In this document: positions 5,998-8,464 of the stretch, in pieces | Position numbering within the stretch: the first letter of the stretch is position 1 | Layout: each line of letters starts with the position of its first letter | From: an uncultured Alphaproteobacteria bacterium | GTDB lineage: Bacteria; Pseudomonadota; Alphaproteobacteria; Rs-D84 | Length of the DNA: 8,464 nt | Assembly (NCBI GenBank): GCA_944389685.1 | Contig: CALXNF010000034.1 | Location: 1 to 8,464, forward strand | Reading direction: 5' to 3' | Translations under genes and position numbers: made by a program | Notes under the pieces: generated by a model | Seen by the model: only the letters and a program-made list of their open reading frames with translations | The model's database searches: none | What the model was told of the DNA's origin: nothing

Positions 5998-7029
5998 TTA
6001 CAACCATTTCCAAGGCTGCAATACCTTCAGCAGACTATATGCCGTACGTTTGTCACTAAACGTATGACCGCAACGTGGACATACGATAAACGGAGATATC
6101 AATGCCTTCGTCTTCTTAAACATCGCTATCCATATCAACAAACCTAATGCCCATACGGCAACCACTAATCCCCATGCAACATAACCAAAATATTTATCTA
6201 CTGTATCCGTGATAACATTTATTACCGTCACATCAGACTTTGATAAGTCATCATATATCTTAGTTGCCACACCCCAAGATGATGGGCGCCAAGGATATAC
6301 ATGCTCAATACCATAATTAGTTAGCAATGTCGTACCTAAACCACCGGTACTTTTATCCAGCTGCTTCTTTACTGCTTCATCAATCATATCGTCAATCTGA
6401 ATCTGCAATACACTGGTTAATTGCGTTTCTACTTCATCCAATTTTTCATTTACCAGTGCCGCTGTATCGTCAACTTTGGCAATTGCTGTGTTTGCTTTAT
6501 CAATACCCTCGTTCGCTTTGTCTACGCCCTTATTAACTTCATCTAGAGCCTTATCTACGCCGCTCGTATTTATACCGAACTTACTTGCAAGCCCACTTAA
6601 CTTTTGTACTTTGTTTGTAGTATCCTGAACCCTGTCTGTTGTTTCTTCGGCTTTTGCGGTTACACCTTTAGCTTGCGCCGTTGTATCTGTTACTTTATCA
6701 ACAACGTCTTCAGCCATACGAACAGTATCAATTGCTGCTGCAACAGGTTTTTCTAAATTAATCGCATCTTTTATGCCGTCTAGCAATTTTTCATACTGTT
6801 CAACTATATTTCTTTGCAGGTCAAAGAACATAGATACAACAATCGATTTCTTTATCGGTTGAGAATACGTATTCTTTACCCATAATGGCGACCAAATTAC
6901 CAGCGCAATCCAGATTATAGAAACAATCGCAAATATACGCTTAGTCCACGTAACAAAAGACGTCTTTTTCTTTACCGTCTTTGCCCCACCCCTATCTATT
7001 ACTTCTATTTCTTTTTTCTTTCTTGGCAT
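5998..7029 (-). CDS. Two-pass membrane protein with periplasmic coiled coil and C-x2-C-G-H tail
   Basis: I do not recognise a named family. The 343 residues begin with a Lys/Arg-rich cytoplasmic tail (P-R-K-K-K-E), then a membrane segment (~31-51). A long Ala/Lys/Asp/Val-rich coiled-coil region follows (~70-235), with repeated V-D-K-A-N-x-x-I-D-K-A-N heptads. After a Trp/Pro-containing segment (Y-P-W-R-P-S-S-W-G) come a second membrane segment (~280-304) and a basic tail with C-P-R-C-G-H (Cys 317, Cys 320). Positive charges put both ends in the cytoplasm and about 230 residues in the periplasm. The C-x2-C-G-H could be half of a zinc site completed by dimerisation. The start at 7029 is supported by AAGGAG at 7037-7042. 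It has its own promoter and terminator, so it is probably transcribed alone. A scaffold or envelope-spacing role is only a guess. Confidence 0.8.
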   Translation of the reverse strand: MPRKKKEIEVIDRGGAKTVKKKTSFVTWTKRIFAIVSIIWIALVIWSPLWVKNTYSQPIKKSIVVSMFFDLQRNIVEQYEKLLDGIKDAINLEKPVAAAIDTVRMAEDVVDKVTDTTAQAKGVTAKAEETTDRVQDTTNKVQKLSGLASKFGINTSGVDKALDEVNKGVDKANEGIDKANTAIAKVDDTAALVNEKLDEVETQLTSVLQIQIDDMIDEAVKKQLDKSTGGLGTTLLTNYGIEHVYPWRPSSWGVATKIYDDLSKSDVTVINVITDTVDKYFGYVAWGLVVAVWALGLLIWIAMFKKTKALISPFIVCPRCGHTFSDKRTAYSLLKVLQPWKWL

Positions 7030-7036
7030 TTTAAAC

Positions 7037-7042
7037 TCCTTT
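7037..7042 (-). promoter_or_regulatory. Ribosome binding site of the membrane-protein gene
   Basis: The minus strand reads AAGGAG, 7 nt before the ATG at 7029. It is a strong Shine-Dalgarno match that fixes the start. Confidence 0.75.
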
Positions 7043-7054
7043 CCTGATAATCAA

Positions 7055-7084
7055 AGTGTAGTAAAATAAGCGTTTTTATTGCAA
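7055..7084 (-). promoter_or_regulatory. Predicted promoter of the membrane-protein gene
   Basis: Minus strand: -35 TTGCAA (7084-7079), 18-nt spacer, -10 TACACT (7060-7055). It lies in the 61-nt gap after the stop of the 115-residue gene. No clear terminator is seen in that gap, so read-through from the tgt cluster is possible. Confidence 0.4.
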
Positions 7085-7090
7085 CTATTT

Positions 7091-7438
7091 TTAACGGGTA
7101 TTTTCTTTAAATCTATTTATCTCGTTTTGATATGTCGCCACCATAATCTGTACACCCGGATTTTTATGCTGAAGTTCCATAACGGCTAAAAGCGTTTTAT
7201 AAAGTATATCCGCTTCTTTTCTTTTATTAAAAGTACTTACAGATATTGTGGGTTTTAAATTCCATTGATTGGCAGAGGTCTTCATATTAGCAAATGTATA
7301 AACGTACGTTAATTTTCCGGTACTTTTCATTGATACGGCTAAATATAATTTATCCGTTGAATTCAACGACCATTTAGGTGCATCCATATTCTGATTCAAC
7401 CATTTAATTGCTAAATTCGTTTTTAATTTATTAAACAT
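7091..7438 (-). CDS. Small protein of unknown function, paralog of its neighbour
   Basis: I know no family for this 115-residue soluble protein. The core K-L-Y-L-A-V-S, T-G-K-L-T-Y-V-Y-T and P-T-I-S-V-S-T-F reads as alternating beta strands. It is followed by a helix with K-x-A-D-I-L-Y and a C-terminal basic helix (N-E-I-N-R-F-K). It aligns over most of its length with the 109-residue protein upstream, sharing (L/I)-Y-L, T-G, T-(Y/F)-V-Y-T, (M/L)-K-(T/S), V-x-x-F and Q-x-x-N in the same order. It has no signal peptide or membrane segment. The start at 7438 is preceded by GGGGGAAG. The 17-nt gap to the previous stop makes it the third gene of a tgt operon. Confidence 0.75.
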   Translation of the reverse strand: MFNKLKTNLAIKWLNQNMDAPKWSLNSTDKLYLAVSMKSTGKLTYVYTFANMKTSANQWNLKPTISVSTFNKRKEADILYKTLLAVMELQHKNPGVQIMVATYQNEINRFKENTR

Positions 7439-7440
7439 AG

Positions 7441-7448
7441 CTTCCCCC
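7441..7448 (-). promoter_or_regulatory. Ribosome binding site of the 115-residue gene
   Basis: The minus strand reads GGGGGAAG just before GCT-ATG, 2-7 nt from the start at 7438 depending on which bases pair. It is unusually G-rich for this AT-rich window. Confidence 0.5.
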
Positions 7449-7455
7449 GTATATT

Positions 7456-7785
7456 TTAAAGCGTTCTACGATATTTGAAATCTTTAATGCTTACCGCCAT
7501 TTTTTCCCGAATCTTTTCATAGTCTTTATTTCGTTCTTGAAAAGACATAATTTCATTTATGGTATCAACATAGGCATACGCTTTTCTTACATCACTAAAC
7601 ACCGCAACATCCATTATTGGATAATTTGAATAGTTTGACTTTAAACAAAACAATGTATAAACGAATGTGTATACACCTGTAAAATCAATATCTATATCTA
7701 GATAAATTTTTTCAAACGCACTGTTATTTCTTGTAAGTTGTACCGGCAACAACTGATTTTTTTTATTCTGCTTCTTATTATCCAT
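7456..7785 (-). CDS. Small protein of unknown function, coupled to tgt
   Basis: I know no family for this 109-residue soluble protein. A Lys/Asn/Gln-rich start (D-N-K-K-Q-N-K-K-N) leads to beta-type segments I-Y-L-D-I-D-I-D, T-G-V-Y-T-F-V-Y-T-L-F and I-M-D-V-A-V-F. A helix (K-A-Y-A-Y-V-D-T-I-N-E-I) and a basic C terminus ending R-R-T-L follow. Its ATG shares one base with the tgt stop (TAATG), and an AGGTGAA site lies in the last codons of tgt (7791-7797), so translation is coupled to tgt. The next gene is a diverged paralog. The position suggests co-expression with queuosine modification; no mechanism can be read from the sequence. Confidence 0.78.
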   Translation of the reverse strand: MDNKKQNKKNQLLPVQLTRNNSAFEKIYLDIDIDFTGVYTFVYTLFCLKSNYSNYPIMDVAVFSDVRKAYAYVDTINEIMSFQERNKDYEKIREKMAVSIKDFKYRRTL

Positions 7786-8464
7786 TATTCTTCACCTGTA
7801 TATTTTGCTATAAAGTCTTTTTTAAATTCTGCAAATCTGCCCTGCTCTATGGCCGTACGTATATCACGCATTAAATCTTGATAAAACCATAAATTATGTT
7901 GCGTTAATAACGTTGCACCTAATATCTCATTACACTTTACTAAATGGTGAATATACGCCCGAGACAACTTACACGCAGGACAACCACACTTATCATCCAG
8001 TGGCGTTGGGTCATCACGGAACTTTGCATTTTTCATGTTCATAGTACCGTGTCTGGTGAAAGCCTGAGCCGTGCGACCCGCACGTGTCGGCATAACGCAA
8101 TCAAACATATCTATGCCACGTTCAACCGCCCCTAAGATATCCAATGGCGTACCTACCCCCATTAAATAACGAGGTTTATTATCCGGCAACAACGGCGTAG
8201 TAGTTGCTATCATATCAAACATAACGTCTTGCGGTTCACCAACCGCCAAACCACCAACCGCATAACCGTCAAAACCAACATCTGTCAGTTGCTTTGCCGA
8301 TTTTATACGTAAATCCTTGAAGTCCGCCCCTTGAACAATACCGAATATCCCATAACCTGGTCTATCTATAAAAGCGTCTTTACTACGTTTTGCCCAACGG
8401 GCAACCATTTCCACGTTCTTTTCCACACGTTCACGCGGTGCCGGCAGATGCAAACACTCGTCCA
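7785..8464 (-). CDS. tgt: Queuine tRNA-ribosyltransferase (C-terminal part)
   Basis: Tgt exchanges guanine at position 34 of GUN-anticodon tRNAs for a queuosine precursor (preQ1 in most bacteria, queuine in salvagers). The gene enters from the right edge, and about 226 residues are present. Seen: D-E-C at the edge, the W-A-K-R-S helix, G-I-V-Q-G, the substrate-pocket motif G-G-L-A-V-G-E, and the nucleophile motif F-D-C-V-M-P-T-R (Asp codon 8100-8102). Next come the A-G-R-T-A-Q-A-F-T loop, the zinc site C-G-C-P-A-C with the downstream His in Y-I-H-H-L, and the C-terminal Q-H-N-L-x-F-Y helix. All expected catalytic and zinc residues in this part are intact, so it should be functional. It is the first visible gene of a cluster with two small paralogs and overlaps the next one by a single base. 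Confidence 0.97.
   Translation of the reverse strand, partial: DECLHLPAPRERVEKNVEMVARWAKRSKDAFIDRPGYGIFGIVQGADFKDLRIKSAKQLTDVGFDGYAVGGLAVGEPQDVMFDMIATTTPLLPDNKPRYLMGVGTPLDILGAVERGIDMFDCVMPTRAGRTAQAFTRHGTMNMKNAKFRDDPTPLDDKCGCPACKLSRAYIHHLVKCNEILGATLLTQHNLWFYQDLMRDIRTAIEQGRFAEFKKDFIAKYTGEE

Noticed and set aside
5795..6067. Rightward open frame of 90 codons over the tRNA region, with an L-E-P-S-T-S-T-L-A-R-L-R type sequence
   Set aside because: It is the antisense of tRNA-Gly, a well-known false protein pattern, and it runs through a terminator into an opposing gene.

Overview
The window looks like chromosomal DNA of an AT-rich alphaproteobacterium. The best evidence is the C-terminal part of Tgt, whose catalytic loop reads D-C-V-M-P-T-R-A-G-R-T-A-Q-A-F-T, the alphaproteobacterial style. 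The large Cys-rich secreted protein has the look of uncultured, host- or gut-associated members of that class; this last point is an impression and is not proven here.

Layout, left to right. (1) The 5' end of lysS (class II lysyl-tRNA synthetase) runs leftwards off the edge. Its ~100-nt leader holds an intrinsic terminator hairpin and an upstream box that could pair with it, so attenuation is likely. (2) A single rightward gene of 5.1 kb encodes a 1706-residue exported protein. It has a signal peptide, two glycine-zipper segments, coiled coil, a Thr-Asp repeat, a long Cys-rich region, a hydrophobic patch, a Gly/Ala/Ser/Arg repeat array interrupted by a J-domain-like segment with an HPD motif, and a C-terminal globular module. 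(3) A second, degenerate copy of the lysS leader plus the first codons of lysS lies directly after the stop of that gene. (4) A leftward tRNA-Gly(GCC) follows. (5) Next is a leftward two-pass membrane protein with a periplasmic coiled coil and a cytoplasmic C-x2-C-G-H tail. (6) Last comes a leftward cluster tgt - 109 aa - 115 aa, in which the two small proteins are tandem paralogs and the first is translationally coupled to tgt.

The main observation is that the giant gene sits between two ~120-bp direct repeats derived from the lysS leader/5' end. The right-hand copy still reads I-S-E-N-T-N-N, matching the lysS start M-S-E-N-T-N-N with third-base changes, but has lost its start codon and Shine-Dalgarno sequence. 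The simplest reading is that the ancestral order was tRNA-Gly, leader, lysS on one strand, and that the giant gene was inserted there with a replacement lysS leader and 5' end. The gene itself could be a large surface protein or a delivered effector; the J-domain-like segment would make most sense if the protein meets a host Hsp70.
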